In this document: piece after piece, positions 35,683 through 45,331 of the stretch
How the letters are laid out: every line of letters begins with the position of its first letter
Position numbering within the stretch: position 1 is the stretch's first letter
The notes under the pieces: generated by a model
Told to the model about the DNA's origin: nothing
The model's input: only the letters and a program-made list of their open reading frames with translations
Database searches by the model: none
Position numbers and translations under genes: made by a program
Source of the DNA: Iodobacter sp.
Lineage (GTDB): Bacteria; Pseudomonadota; Gammaproteobacteria; Burkholderiales; Chitinibacteraceae
Reading direction: 5' to 3'
DNA: 64,000 nt
Assembly: GCF_025352645.1 (NCBI RefSeq)
Contig: NZ_JANXSO010000042.1
Span: forward strand, 1 to 64,000

Positions 35683-36996
35683 ATGAATGCCGTCTTAATT
35701 GCCGTCACACTGATGCTGGCGCTCTCACTAAGCCGCGTAAATGTGGTGATCAGCATTCTGGTCAGCGCCATGGCTGGCGGATTATTTGGCGGGCTAAATA
35801 TTTCGCAGACTTTAGCGGCTTTTAATTCTGGGCTGGGTGGTGGGGCGGGCATTGCCTTGTCTTATGCCCTCTTAGGCGCCTTTGCGCTGGCTTTAGCCGA
35901 ATCTGGCCTGCCGCACGCCATGGCCGATGGCTTAGCCAAGCTGGCAAGACAAAGCAGCACCGGCAGCAAAATCAAGTGGGGAATTATCCTAGCGCTACTC
36001 GCCCTTGCGATTGCATCGCAAAATATTCTGCCGATTCATATCGCCTTTATCCCGCTGGTGGTGCCGCCACTACTCTACACCCTAGCCAAGCTGCAAGTAG
36101 ACCGACGCCTCTTGGCCTGCGTGCTGACCTTTGGTTTGGTTACGCCGTATATGGTGTTTCCTGTGGGCTTTGGCGAGATTTTTCTGCAGCAGATTTTACT
36201 CGGCAGCATTGCCAAATCGGGCTTAGACGCCAGCCATGTGGATGTGATGCGCGCCATGGCTCTGCCTGCACTTGGCATGGTGATCGGTTTACTGATTGCC
36301 GTGTTTATCAGCTATCGCAAACCGCGCCAGTACAATATTGATGCCATTGCCGCCATTGAGCGTGAAGATATTCAATACAGCCGCCGCAGCCTATCGGTGG
36401 CGGGCCTTGCCATGGTGGGCACTTTTATCACCCAGCTGTATGCTGATTCCATGCTATTTGGTGCCTTGGCAGGCTTTATGATTTGCGTACTGGGCGGCGC
36501 CGTGCCGCTCAAAAAGGCTGATGGCATTTTTGCTGAAGGCATGAAAATGATGGCGGGGATTGGCCTGATTATGATTGCCGCCTCTGGCTTTGCCGAAGTA
36601 CTCAAAGCCACCGGCGACGTCACTAGCCTAGTTGAACACTCTATGGGCTTTATTGGCGGCAATAAGCCGCTAGCGGTATTTTTAATGCTACTCGTAGGGC
36701 TGATTGTTACGCTGGGCATTGGTTCTTCGTTTTCTACCGTCCCTATTTTGGCCACTATCTATGTACCACTGGCGATCAAACTGGGGCTAAGTGCTGAAGC
36801 CATCGTCTGCCTCATTGGCACGGCGGGTGCGCTGGGCGATGCGGGCTCCCCCGCTGCAGACTCCACATTAGGGCCAACGGCGGGCTTAAATATCGACGGC
36901 CAGCATGATCATATGTGGGATACGGTGGTACCCACGTTCTTGCACTTTAATCTGCCTGTTTTAGCCTTTGGCTGGATTGCGGTGATGGCTTTGTAA
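35683..36996 (+). CDS. Na+/H+ antiporter family permease (NhaC/YuiF-like)
   Basis: A 437-residue membrane protein with about 11 helices. It matches the YuiF branch annotated as Na+/H+ antiporter or putative histidine/amino acid permease: ALLGAFALALAESGLP, ASQNILPIHIAFIPLVVPPLL, TPYMVFPVGFGEIFL, and the end GTAGALGDAGSPAADSTLGPTAGLN. The true substrate is not established for this branch. No ribosome binding site is evident. It is divergent from lysP, and the two genes share a 226-bp promoter region. Confidence 0.88.
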   Translation: MNAVLIAVTLMLALSLSRVNVVISILVSAMAGGLFGGLNISQTLAAFNSGLGGGAGIALSYALLGAFALALAESGLPHAMADGLAKLARQSSTGSKIKWGIILALLALAIASQNILPIHIAFIPLVVPPLLYTLAKLQVDRRLLACVLTFGLVTPYMVFPVGFGEIFLQQILLGSIAKSGLDASHVDVMRAMALPALGMVIGLLIAVFISYRKPRQYNIDAIAAIEREDIQYSRRSLSVAGLAMVGTFITQLYADSMLFGALAGFMICVLGGAVPLKKADGIFAEGMKMMAGIGLIMIAASGFAEVLKATGDVTSLVEHSMGFIGGNKPLAVFLMLLVGLIVTLGIGSSFSTVPILATIYVPLAIKLGLSAEAIVCLIGTAGALGDAGSPAADSTLGPTAGLNIDGQHDHMWDTVVPTFLHFNLPVLAFGWIAVMAL

Positions 36997-37641
36997 GTTT
37001 TAAAATGATACGTAGTGCAATGCGCATTGTAAGGGTGCTACTTGCTGCGCCCTGCATTAGGCTTACTGAGTAATTGCAGAAATCAGCACTTAATTTAAAG
37101 CTATATCATTTAACCCTTGGTTTTTTAAGGGTTAAATGATAAATAGAGGCCAAAAATCAAAAAATACTCAGCCATCTTATTTGTTTAAACTTGATTTAAA
37201 AATAGTAAGATATTAAATGCACAAATCATCACAGGCTATTGATTTAATAAGATATAAATTTAAATATTGATAATTAATGCCTTAGCGCCCAATTATTCCC
37301 GCTAGGTAACGCTCAAACTTATTTATTAAAAAACAACAATCATCTCGCTACCCCACAGATAAAAAACACAGATAACACATTGAATTTTAAGTTTTTTATT
37401 TAAAAACAGGCGCTGAACATAATTACTTTACCTTATGCGCATGGCATTCTTGGATGGAGGAGAATCGCCCCCTTTTTTAATTGCACTTAAGCCGTTAAAA
37501 TTCAGATAAAAAAATAACGCTTATAAGCTGATACAATCAGGTTTGATCTAAAACAAGCCAAGCTTTAAGGCGATCCATTACAAATACAATATTGAAGAAT
37601 TCAAAAAACACATTTTAAAACACAAGCAATAGGACTACACC
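36997..37641. other. 645-bp AT-rich intergenic stretch
   Basis: No gene. It holds a short GTAAGGGTGC...GCGCCCTGC palindrome near 37030, a perfect 14-bp hairpin at 37105-37140 (listed separately) and about 450 bp of AT-rich sequence ahead of the purine nucleoside phosphorylase gene, which should contain its promoter and any control sites. Confidence 0.55.
37105..37140. terminator. perfect 14-bp hairpin, possible terminator
   Basis: The arms ATCATTTAACCCTT and AAGGGTTAAATGAT pair without mismatch around GGTTTTTT. It lies 109 bp after the antiporter stop. No T tract follows the stem on either strand, so it may be a processing or stability element instead. Confidence 0.5.
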
Positions 37642-38472
37642 ATGAATAACGTTCGTCATGAAGAAGCCAAGCTCTCTGCAGCACATCTGCAAAAAGCCTT
37701 TACTCATACCATCCCAGAAACAGCAGTGATTCTAGGCTCTGGTTTGGGCGACTTCACTAAAATCGTCAAAGTATTAGAAAGCATTTCTTACGGCGATATT
37801 CCACACTTCCCACAATCCAGCGTAGCGGGCCATAAGGGTAAGCTGACCATTGCTGAAGTGGCAGACGGTAAAAACGTACTGATTATGGAAGGCCGCTTTC
37901 ATTACTACGAAGGCTATACCCCACAAGAAGTCACTTTCCCGATCGCGGTATTTAAAGAACTGGGCATCAAGCAACTGATCGTCAGCAATGCGGCAGGTGG
38001 CTGCAACCCTAGCTTTACTGCAGGTGACATCATGATTATTGATGATCATATCAACCTGACAGGCAATCACCCACTGATCGGCAAAAACGACGATGCCGCA
38101 GGCCCACGTTTCTTAGACCAAACTGCGCCTTACTCACCACGCCTGATTGCACTGGCTGAATCGCTAGCAGCTGAATCTGGCGTAGCGCCTAAGAAAGGCA
38201 CCTATGTGAAGATGACCGGCCCAACTTACGAAACCCGCGCTGAAATTAAAATGGTTCAATCCTACGGCGCAGATTCAGTAGGGATGTCGACTGTTTACGA
38301 AGTGATTATGGCTAATTACTTTGGCATGGAAGTGCTGGGTATTTCCTGCATTACCAATATGGCAACCGGCCTAGCTAAAACCCATCACAACCACGCTGCC
38401 GTGGTGGATGTGGCCAATAGCGTATCCGAGAAGTTTTCTAAGTGGGTTAAAAACATTGTGGTGGCTCTGTAA
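37642..38472 (+). CDS. purine nucleoside phosphorylase (trimeric type)
   Basis: A 276-residue phosphorylase that splits inosine, guanosine or xanthosine with phosphate. Family marks are VILGSGLGDF (phosphate site), GHKGKL, MEGRFHYYEGYTPQEVTFPIAV, SNAAGGCNPSF, the base-binding region KKGTYVKMTGPTYETRAEI and GADSVGMSTVYEVIMANYFGMEVLGISCITNMATG. It is the PunA/XapA type, not the hexameric DeoD type. AGGA precedes the ATG. The stop is 2 nt from the start of a transporter, so the pair forms a nucleoside uptake and breakdown unit. Confidence 0.95.
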   Translation: MNNVRHEEAKLSAAHLQKAFTHTIPETAVILGSGLGDFTKIVKVLESISYGDIPHFPQSSVAGHKGKLTIAEVADGKNVLIMEGRFHYYEGYTPQEVTFPIAVFKELGIKQLIVSNAAGGCNPSFTAGDIMIIDDHINLTGNHPLIGKNDDAAGPRFLDQTAPYSPRLIALAESLAAESGVAPKKGTYVKMTGPTYETRAEIKMVQSYGADSVGMSTVYEVIMANYFGMEVLGISCITNMATGLAKTHHNHAAVVDVANSVSEKFSKWVKNIVVAL

Positions 38473-38474
38473 TC

Positions 38475-39674
38475 ATGGACGTTCAAAAAGATTCCAAGCG
38501 CAGATTAAATCTGATCGCTTATGTATGTTATTTTTTCACCGGCGCTTTAATTACCACGCTAGGCCTAGTGCTTGGCCCAGTATCAGCAGCGTTTCATAAA
38601 GACCCTGGCTTTATCGGCCAGATGTTTACCCTGCTGAACTTTGGTTTGTTTGTGCCGATTCTGGTGGGTGGTGTCCTGATGCAGAAATACAGCATCAAAT
38701 CACTACTGGCGATTGCTTCTGCCGTCACCATCGCACTGACCGTGGTACTGACTGTTGTGCCATCGATCACACTGTTTGGTTTTACCGTACTGATGATTGG
38801 TGCTGCGGCCGGTATCACCATGGCCGTGGGTAGTTATTTAGTGGTGCGGATTAATCCGGATCCTAAAGATCGCTCATCTAGCCTGATTTTCACCGACTTC
38901 TTCTTCAGCTTTGCCGGTGTGGTATTGCCAGTGATTCTGGGCTATCTGTTTAAGCACAACGCCAGCTGGTTGGTGATGTACTTCCTGATGTCAGCTATTT
39001 CATTACTCTTGATTCTGTTGATCGCTAAGGCGAAATTCCCAACCGTAGAGCGTGAAGTAAAACATGAAGATGGCACAATTGTAGCTAAAGAGCCTTGGGG
39101 AAAGGCCATTTACTACGTGTGTTTCGCTGCCTTTGCGTTTATTTACGCCGAGCTGGTATTCACCATGTGGCTGCCTACTTACCTGCAAGATGCAGTGAAG
39201 CTACCTATTGATACCGCAGCACTCTATGTAACTCTGTACTGGGGCTCTAAGGCCATTGGCCTGTGGCTAAACCACTATACCGTGCGTTATGTACCGCTAC
39301 GTAGCTTCCTGATTGTCTCTGCCATTATTGGCGCGGCTAGCATCGCCACCATCGCTAACGTGCCACAAGCTACCGTCATCGGCATTGCACTGGTTTGCTT
39401 TGGCTTCTTTAACTCTGGTATTTACTCTGGCCTGATCAGCTATGGCAGCTTGCAAGTAAAAGTATCGCCACCAAGCCTGATATCAACCATTCTGACCTGC
39501 GGTTCGGTTGGTACACTGATTTTTGCATCTGTTTCAGCGTATATCTTCTCGAACTACGGCCTGCACTGGGCACTAAATTCTTCCGTGATTGTGTATGTAT
39601 TTGCACTGATCGGGATTATTTTGGCAGGTTCATGCAGCAAGGCAGAAGAACTACACGGTAAGCTGGGCCTGTAA
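38475..39674 (+). CDS. MFS transporter, TsgA-like
   Basis: A 399-residue, 12-helix major facilitator. The pattern YVCYFFTGALITTLGLVLGPVSAAFH, FTLLNFGLFVPILVGGVLMQKY, AAAGITMAVGSYLVVR and LIFTDFFFSFAGVVLPVI matches the TsgA group (E. coli TsgA has TFLNAG and LLFTDSFFSMAGMIFP). It starts 2 nt after the phosphorylase stop and must be co-translated. The tight link suggests that it imports purine nucleosides or exports purine bases; that is inference from context. Confidence 0.9.
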   Translation: MDVQKDSKRRLNLIAYVCYFFTGALITTLGLVLGPVSAAFHKDPGFIGQMFTLLNFGLFVPILVGGVLMQKYSIKSLLAIASAVTIALTVVLTVVPSITLFGFTVLMIGAAAGITMAVGSYLVVRINPDPKDRSSSLIFTDFFFSFAGVVLPVILGYLFKHNASWLVMYFLMSAISLLLILLIAKAKFPTVEREVKHEDGTIVAKEPWGKAIYYVCFAAFAFIYAELVFTMWLPTYLQDAVKLPIDTAALYVTLYWGSKAIGLWLNHYTVRYVPLRSFLIVSAIIGAASIATIANVPQATVIGIALVCFGFFNSGIYSGLISYGSLQVKVSPPSLISTILTCGSVGTLIFASVSAYIFSNYGLHWALNSSVIVYVFALIGIILAGSCSKAEELHGKLGL

Positions 39675-39692
39675 TCCCCACTCACCCCAAAC

Positions 39693-39721
39693 AAAACGCC
39701 CCAATTGGGGCGTTTTTTTTA
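39693..39721 (+). terminator. terminator of the phosphorylase/transporter operon
   Basis: The perfect 10-bp stem AAAACGCCCC / GGGGCGTTTT with loop AATT and a long T run. The A-rich 5' side also lets it stop the convergent hydrolase gene. Confidence 0.93.
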
Positions 39722-39744
39722 CATCGTATCTGCTTAAAAAAAAT

Positions 39745-40863
39745 TTAATCAAATGGCCAAGGCATCGCCTTAGGCAAGGCTTCTTCTGGTGGCTCTGCAG
39801 ATACTTTTTGCGGCCTTGCATCCACATCGCGCCACCACGGCGTCACGATCTCGGCCCGCGATGGCTCCACTGCTTCGCCAAGACGAGGCATCACCAGTTG
39901 TACACCCTGCTCTGGGGCCAGCTTAAGCAGCGTTTCTACTGGCTCATCCCAAGCGTGCATGGCGAGGCTAAACGTGCCCCAGTGCACCGGTAAAAACGCC
40001 CCACCACCGAGCAATTTCAAGGCTTTTAGGGCGTTTTCTGGCCCAAGATGGATATCCCCCCACGATGGATGAAACGCGCCTACTTCTAGCATCACCAGAT
40101 CAAATGGGCCCATTTTTTGCGCGATGGTGGAAAATTCGCTGGTTAGGCCGGTATCACCACTAAAAAACACCGAATGCCGTGCCGAGCGAATCACCATCGA
40201 CGACCAAAGCGTCGCATTGCGATCTTTTAGCCCACGGCCAGAAAAATGCTGGGATGGCGTAGCACTAACGCTTAAATCTGTATGAGGCAGGGTGTAAGTC
40301 TCCCACCAATCCAGCTCATGAATACATTCTGCCGCCACGCCCCAGGCTTGCAAATGCGCGCCTACACCCAGCGAGGTCACAAAAGGCACTTGGCGTTTGG
40401 CTAGCTCGCGGATGGTTGGGTAATCCAGATGATCGTAATGATCGTGCGATACCAGCACCAGATCGATATGCGGCATGGCCGCCAGCGGTACGGGCACCGG
40501 CTGAAAACGCTTAGGCCCGACCAGCTTAGAGGGCGAAACGCGTGATCCCCATACTGGATCAGTGAGTACCCGCAGGCCATCTATCTCTAGCAGCACGGTG
40601 GAATGCCCCAGCCATGTGGCACGCAGGCCGGTATCGCTAGGTTTGTGCCAGCTGTCACGCGGGTCAAACACGGGCAATAAGCCCAGAGGTTTGCGCCGCT
40701 CACCGCCGCAGATAAAATCTTTCATTGAAGGATGTGGCACAGCCAAATCACGCAGGCCAGGGGTAATAGGATGGATATTTCTGAAGCCATTGCCCGACCA
40801 GAGCGGCGAAGCCTGCATCCGCTCCAGCCGCAGCCCATCGGCTTTTTTTCCTAATGATTTCAT
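39745..40863 (-). CDS. MBL-fold hydrolase, NAPE-PLD-like
   Basis: A 372-residue metallo-beta-lactamase-fold protein. The metal-binding motif is SHDHYDHLD (HxHxDH), with further ligands in the TPSQHFSGR and FFSGDTGLT regions and the terminal HWGTFSLAMHAWDEP. WLGHSTVLLEIDGLRVLTDPVWGSR is typical of N-acylphosphatidylethanolamine phospholipase D relatives and of UlaG-like lactonases. I start at ATG 40863 (MKSLGKKADG); a GTG at 40917 would add 18 hydrophobic residues. GGGAA is only a weak ribosome binding site. Substrate unknown. Confidence 0.88.
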   Translation of the reverse strand: MKSLGKKADGLRLERMQASPLWSGNGFRNIHPITPGLRDLAVPHPSMKDFICGGERRKPLGLLPVFDPRDSWHKPSDTGLRATWLGHSTVLLEIDGLRVLTDPVWGSRVSPSKLVGPKRFQPVPVPLAAMPHIDLVLVSHDHYDHLDYPTIRELAKRQVPFVTSLGVGAHLQAWGVAAECIHELDWWETYTLPHTDLSVSATPSQHFSGRGLKDRNATLWSSMVIRSARHSVFFSGDTGLTSEFSTIAQKMGPFDLVMLEVGAFHPSWGDIHLGPENALKALKLLGGGAFLPVHWGTFSLAMHAWDEPVETLLKLAPEQGVQLVMPRLGEAVEPSRAEIVTPWWRDVDARPQKVSAEPPEEALPKAMPWPFD

Positions 40864-41052
40864 TATTTTCCCAATTGATTCAATCGCAGCGTTTACAAGC
40901 AACAAGCGTAAGTACACACCCCGCCATTGACCTTAGGTGCATCAGCTCTCGGTCTTTTTCAAGGGCTTAAAGCGCTATCTGGTATTTATTCTTAAAAGGA
41001 TTTTGATGCATGAATCATTTCGGCATCATTGGATGCTTGAGGCAAAGGCGTG

Positions 41053-43212
41053 TTACGCGGATAAAGTAGACATCAAACTAAGCAATTGAATAGGATCAAC
41101 CGGCTTTTGCAAGAAATGCTCCACACGGGCAATATTAATAGCTTGGCGTAATACCGCTAAATCCGTGCTCGCGGTAATTAAGATACGTAATGCCTTAGGC
41201 TGAATCCACTTGGCCTTGGCCAAAAACGCAATCCCATCCTCGCCAGGCAATTGGTAATCGCACACAATCGCCGCAAACTGATGGCAATCTAACAGCGGCA
41301 AGGCAGATTCGGCGCTGTCTGCCAGATAAAGCTTAAGTGAAAGGCTGGATAAAATATGCTGAATCACCTCCAGCATCACCGGCTGATCATCAATCACCAG
41401 CACACAAGGTGAGTTTGTGGCCCCCTGTAATTGCTTTGGGTCTAGCACACAGGCCTGCCTTAACATGACCTCTAAATCTGCACTAGAAACAGGGCGTGAA
41501 ATCCAATAGCCTTGAATCAAATGCGCGCCTAGCTCCAGCAAAATTTTCGCTTCTTGCTCCGTCTCCACCCCTTCTGCCAAAGCCTGCATGGATAAGCTAC
41601 GCGCCAGCTGAATAATGGTCGCCACAATGGCTTTATCATGGGCACTATGGCTGAGGCCACGCACAAAAGATTGATCAATTTTGAGCCGCTCGGCAGGAAA
41701 GCGCTTTAAATAACCTAAGTTTGAATAGCCCACGCCAAAATCATCAATCGCCAGCGCCACACCCAAAGCCTTAATCTGGGCAATGATATCTAAAGCCATT
41801 TCTGGATCGCTAATGGATAAACTTTCGGTAATTTCTAACTCTAAACATTCGGGCGGAATACCATGGCAGGCCAGCGCATTGGCCACTCGATACACAATTG
41901 CATCACCTCCCAACTCTAATGGCGATACATTAACCGCCACCCTCACCCAGCCCATGCCCGCTTGCTGCCAGCACAATATTTGCTGGCAAGCCGCCAACAT
42001 CACCCACTGGCCTATCTCACAAATCAAGCCGACCTCTTCTGCCATCGAGATAAAAGCACCTGGATAGAGCAAACCATAATCTGGCGATTGCCAGCGTACT
42101 AGTGCCTCAACGCTCACTAACATACCGGTACTTAAATCGACTTGAGGTTGATAGTGCAAAACCAATTCATTATGGCTAATGGCATAACGCAAGCGGCTTT
42201 CAAGTAAGCGCCGCGAATCTAACTCCTGCTGCATATGCTCAGAGAAATAGCACACCGTGCTACCGCCGCCTTCTTTAGCGTGATACATGGCAATATCTGC
42301 GCGTTTTAGCAGGATTTCCGCATCTGAGCCATGTTCTGGATATTGTGCAGCACCAATACTGCCCCCCATGATTTGATCGATTCGATCCAGCTGAATCGGC
42401 TGCAAAATAGCGGCTAAAATAGCCTCGGCCATCTGTAACCGGTCCATGGCACAGTGAGTAGGCACCGCAACCACAAACTCATCCCCACCTAACCTTGCCG
42501 CCGTTCCTCCTGCTAAGGGTAAAGTAAGTAGGCGCTTGGCAATTTCACACAGCACTAAATCGCCTGCAGCATGGCCTTGGCTATCGTTAATAAATTTAAA
42601 TTTATCTAGATCAATAAAAAATACACTTAAGCCCATGCCATGCAGTCGTGCAGAGGCAATCTGCTGGCTTAACCGCTCTAGTAAACGGGTGCGATTAGGT
42701 AGGCCAGTAAGCCCATCGTGGGTAGCTTGATAACGTAGCTGATGATGTAGGCGGCGCTGCTCCGACACATCGTGCAAAATAATAATACGTACCGGTCGGC
42801 CCAAAAACGCACTGCTACCAATAATAATATGCACCGCCGAAAAGCTGCCATCACCCTTGCGCAACAAGATAGCGGCGTCTTCTTGCACGCCTTCACTGAG
42901 TGGATCAATCTCATCATCCACCACCATGCGCAGCCAATTTAGGCCAATTAAATCCGCTTCTTGGGCAAAACCTAAGATTTCTACCGCAGCAGGATTAGCC
43001 AGTGAAATTTCACCACTCACTTGTGCCAGCAGTACCGCGCAAGGCATTTTAGATAAGACATCAAAAAACTCCTGCTCTTCTGCATTGCGCAGCTTTTCAT
43101 AAGCTAAGCGCAGCGACTCAGTGCGCTCTTCAACCAACCCTTCGGCATACTGACGTGCTTTTTTTTCACGCTCGATTGCACGGCGCAGCACCGCTTCAAT
43201 CTCATCGCTCAT
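41053..43212 (-). CDS. PAS-GGDEF-EAL-REC cyclic di-GMP signalling protein
   Basis: A 719-residue cytosolic protein. An N-terminal coiled coil (AIEREKKARQYAEGLVEERTE) is followed by PAS (about 45-160), GGDEF with intact RLGGDEF (about 165-325), EAL with intact VEALVRW, ITESLSI, IDDFGVGYSNLGYLKRFP and GVET (about 340-585), and a C-terminal receiver with DDQP, CDYQLPGEDG and QKP (about 605-719). Both catalytic motifs look complete, so it could make or degrade c-di-GMP. A receiver at the C-terminal end is an uncommon order. It starts 10 nt after the H-NOX stop, so it is the probable H-NOX partner. Confidence 0.93.
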   Translation of the reverse strand: MSDEIEAVLRRAIEREKKARQYAEGLVEERTESLRLAYEKLRNAEEQEFFDVLSKMPCAVLLAQVSGEISLANPAAVEILGFAQEADLIGLNWLRMVVDDEIDPLSEGVQEDAAILLRKGDGSFSAVHIIIGSSAFLGRPVRIIILHDVSEQRRLHHQLRYQATHDGLTGLPNRTRLLERLSQQIASARLHGMGLSVFFIDLDKFKFINDSQGHAAGDLVLCEIAKRLLTLPLAGGTAARLGGDEFVVAVPTHCAMDRLQMAEAILAAILQPIQLDRIDQIMGGSIGAAQYPEHGSDAEILLKRADIAMYHAKEGGGSTVCYFSEHMQQELDSRRLLESRLRYAISHNELVLHYQPQVDLSTGMLVSVEALVRWQSPDYGLLYPGAFISMAEEVGLICEIGQWVMLAACQQILCWQQAGMGWVRVAVNVSPLELGGDAIVYRVANALACHGIPPECLELEITESLSISDPEMALDIIAQIKALGVALAIDDFGVGYSNLGYLKRFPAERLKIDQSFVRGLSHSAHDKAIVATIIQLARSLSMQALAEGVETEQEAKILLELGAHLIQGYWISRPVSSADLEVMLRQACVLDPKQLQGATNSPCVLVIDDQPVMLEVIQHILSSLSLKLYLADSAESALPLLDCHQFAAIVCDYQLPGEDGIAFLAKAKWIQPKALRILITASTDLAVLRQAINIARVEHFLQKPVDPIQLLSLMSTLSA

Positions 43213-43222
43213 GATTTAAACC

Positions 43223-43768
43223 TTAAAGTGCACACACTTTAAACTCCGTCACCTGCAGCTCACCCTCATCCGCCAAATCACGGCGTACCACCGTGGCTTT
43301 ACCACCGTAGTGCGCAATACAACCTTCAATCATGCCAAGGGCAAGATCGGCTAAATGGCGACGAGAACGATAGCGCAATAGCAAAGAGCCATCACTCATC
43401 CTCTCGGTTTCTAGCATGGGTAAATCTGCATCGGGGTATATTCTGCGCACCTCCACATGAATCTGCCCTTCGATACTCTCCAAAAAGGTATACACATCGG
43501 GCATTGAACGGAGTAATTCTGAGCGCTGAGCAATCAGCCGGCCAAATAAATGCTGGCCAAATGCCCGTACTAAATCAGGAACAGGTGTGCCACAGCGCGC
43601 TGATAATGCCTGCACCAAGGCAAACATTTCATGAAAATCATAATACCCAGCCGCCGTATAAGCGCCACCAGAAGGCGGCTTAGCCACCGAAATCATTTCA
43701 TCGACAGCCACAATCCCCTGCACAGATTCAACAAAATCCATAAACTCATTGAACACAATACCTTTCAT
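43223..43768 (-). CDS. H-NOX heme nitric oxide/oxygen-binding sensor
   Basis: A 181-residue single-domain H-NOX. It starts MKGIVFNEFMDFVE like other bacterial H-NOX proteins. The proximal heme ligand is His104 (GQIHVEV), and the heme-propionate motif YxSxR is Tyr133, Ser135 and Arg137 (YRSRR). No distal tyrosine motif is evident, so it should prefer NO over oxygen, as in facultative aerobes. GGAGGGG lies just before the ATG. It leads a two-gene operon with a GGDEF-EAL protein, the arrangement by which NO controls biofilm formation in Shewanella and Legionella. Confidence 0.94.
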   Translation of the reverse strand: MKGIVFNEFMDFVESVQGIVAVDEMISVAKPPSGGAYTAAGYYDFHEMFALVQALSARCGTPVPDLVRAFGQHLFGRLIAQRSELLRSMPDVYTFLESIEGQIHVEVRRIYPDADLPMLETERMSDGSLLLRYRSRRHLADLALGMIEGCIAHYGGKATVVRRDLADEGELQVTEFKVCAL

Positions 43769-44269
43769 GACACCCCTCCATCGCTGAATCTAGAATTCCT
43801 AATTACTTAGCATGGATGAGAAACAAAACAAGTTCAAACCTTACCTGTAAATATCAACGACACACGAGCAGAGTAGAGCTAAGCACACTAGAAATAATTA
43901 CTGGCTATTTATTAAAATACGTTCAATACAGGCAGGTTTGGCACAAAGTAGACTTTATTAGAAATAGTCAGTAATGACTGATGCCGCATAGCAAGCCATA
44001 TGGATTAAGCAGCAAGATCAATAAAAAAACCAATAGATTTAAAGTGTGCTGTACTGAATAATTCACACTAAATATTAATCTAACAAGTAGATTCGCAATA
44101 AATAAAACAACGCCATGTATTGCTAGGCATATTAGAAGCGAGCTAGCCTATACCGTAGGAGCGCAACAAGCAGCGCCCCTACGAGGATAATATCAAACAA
44201 ACGGCAAAAAACAGGAAAGAGACATAATCAGGCATTTGTGTGCACTAGATATAAATCAGAAAATAAGGC
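43769..44269. other. 501-bp AT-rich intergenic stretch
   Basis: It contains the H-NOX promoter region and, at 44153-44184, an imperfect palindrome CGTAGGAGCGC...GCGCCCCTACG related to short GC-rich repeats near 26455 and 37030. CATAATCAGG near 44223 recalls the end of the dispersed repeat. No gene. Confidence 0.55.
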
Positions 44270-45331
44270 TCACAAAGGCTCATCACTCTGAATACGTTTT
44301 AATTTTTTTTTAGGACGAGGATCAAAATAATGGGGCTGTAAACGAATAAATAACAAAGTACCCATTCCAGACAATACGCAGGCAATAATAGTGTTTTCTA
44401 CCCGTGCCCGTACCAAAGAATGATGTTCACCACCAAAATCAAGCAATACCATCACCAGTGCCGTAATTGGAATCACCGCCAACCAATAATTACGCTCTAA
44501 AAACACGGGTGTAATTGCCGCCAACACCACCACCATTGCGGCCAATTGCCATTCTGCTTTAAAAAAATACAGCATAGCCCAGCCTAATAAAGCACCAATC
44601 ACTGAACCAAATAAGCGCTGTACCATTCGATCAATAGTAAGTTTATTATCATAAACTGTGACCAGCACCACGGTTAAAGGCACCCAATAAGCGCGCTCTA
44701 AACCCAAGCCATAACCAATTAAATAGGCAAGCAATACTTTGGCGGCAAAATAAAAGGCAAAAATAGAATTATTATGCGGGCGGCGTAAAATGCGGCTCAT
44801 AGCCTCATACAACATTGGGCCATTTTTTTGCTCAGGCGCTCGAAACAAGCAACGGTCCAATAACACGGCAAAAATACCCGACATGCCACCAATTAATAAA
44901 TACGTACCCGCTAGCGGTGATAAATGCGGCGCACTATCGCCAAATAAAAAAGCAATCAGCCAATATTTGCTCATCATTTCAACTGAATTGCCCGCACCTT
45001 GCAACCAACCGGTAAAAATGGCAAATGCCAATAAAAACGCTAATGGCGCGCCTTGCACATAATGCCCCGCCACCCCAGCAATTCCTGCCAGCAGCATGCC
45101 TACGGTCATATACATCATCACGGTAATCCGCTCCGATGTATTGCCGCCATTATCCACGAACATGGTATAAAAACCGGCTACCGCACCATACACCGCAGGC
45201 AAAAACTCACCTCGGAATAAGGCAATTGCTAAGGGCAAGCCAACCGCAATCATCACGCGCAACACCCGTCGCCAAGGAATGCCTTGCGGTGGTTTTTTGA
45301 TTGCCAGCATCTGAACCAGCTGAGTATGCAT
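44270..45331 (-). CDS. FUSC-family inner-membrane protein
   Basis: A 353-residue protein with about ten hydrophobic segments in two similar halves. The first half has RVMIAVGLPLAIALF and FYTMFVDNGGNTSERI; the second has AYWVPLTVVLVTVYDNKLTIDRMVQRLFGSVIGALLGW. This last segment is the FUSC/aromatic-acid-exporter signature. It is shorter than AaeB and has no large cytosolic domain; it ends in a basic tail (RPKKKLKRI). No AaeA-like partner is adjacent. AAGGGTG precedes the ATG. Substrate unknown. Confidence 0.87.
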   Translation of the reverse strand: MHTQLVQMLAIKKPPQGIPWRRVLRVMIAVGLPLAIALFRGEFLPAVYGAVAGFYTMFVDNGGNTSERITVMMYMTVGMLLAGIAGVAGHYVQGAPLAFLLAFAIFTGWLQGAGNSVEMMSKYWLIAFLFGDSAPHLSPLAGTYLLIGGMSGIFAVLLDRCLFRAPEQKNGPMLYEAMSRILRRPHNNSIFAFYFAAKVLLAYLIGYGLGLERAYWVPLTVVLVTVYDNKLTIDRMVQRLFGSVIGALLGWAMLYFFKAEWQLAAMVVVLAAITPVFLERNYWLAVIPITALVMVLLDFGGEHHSLVRARVENTIIACVLSGMGTLLFIRLQPHYFDPRPKKKLKRIQSDEPL

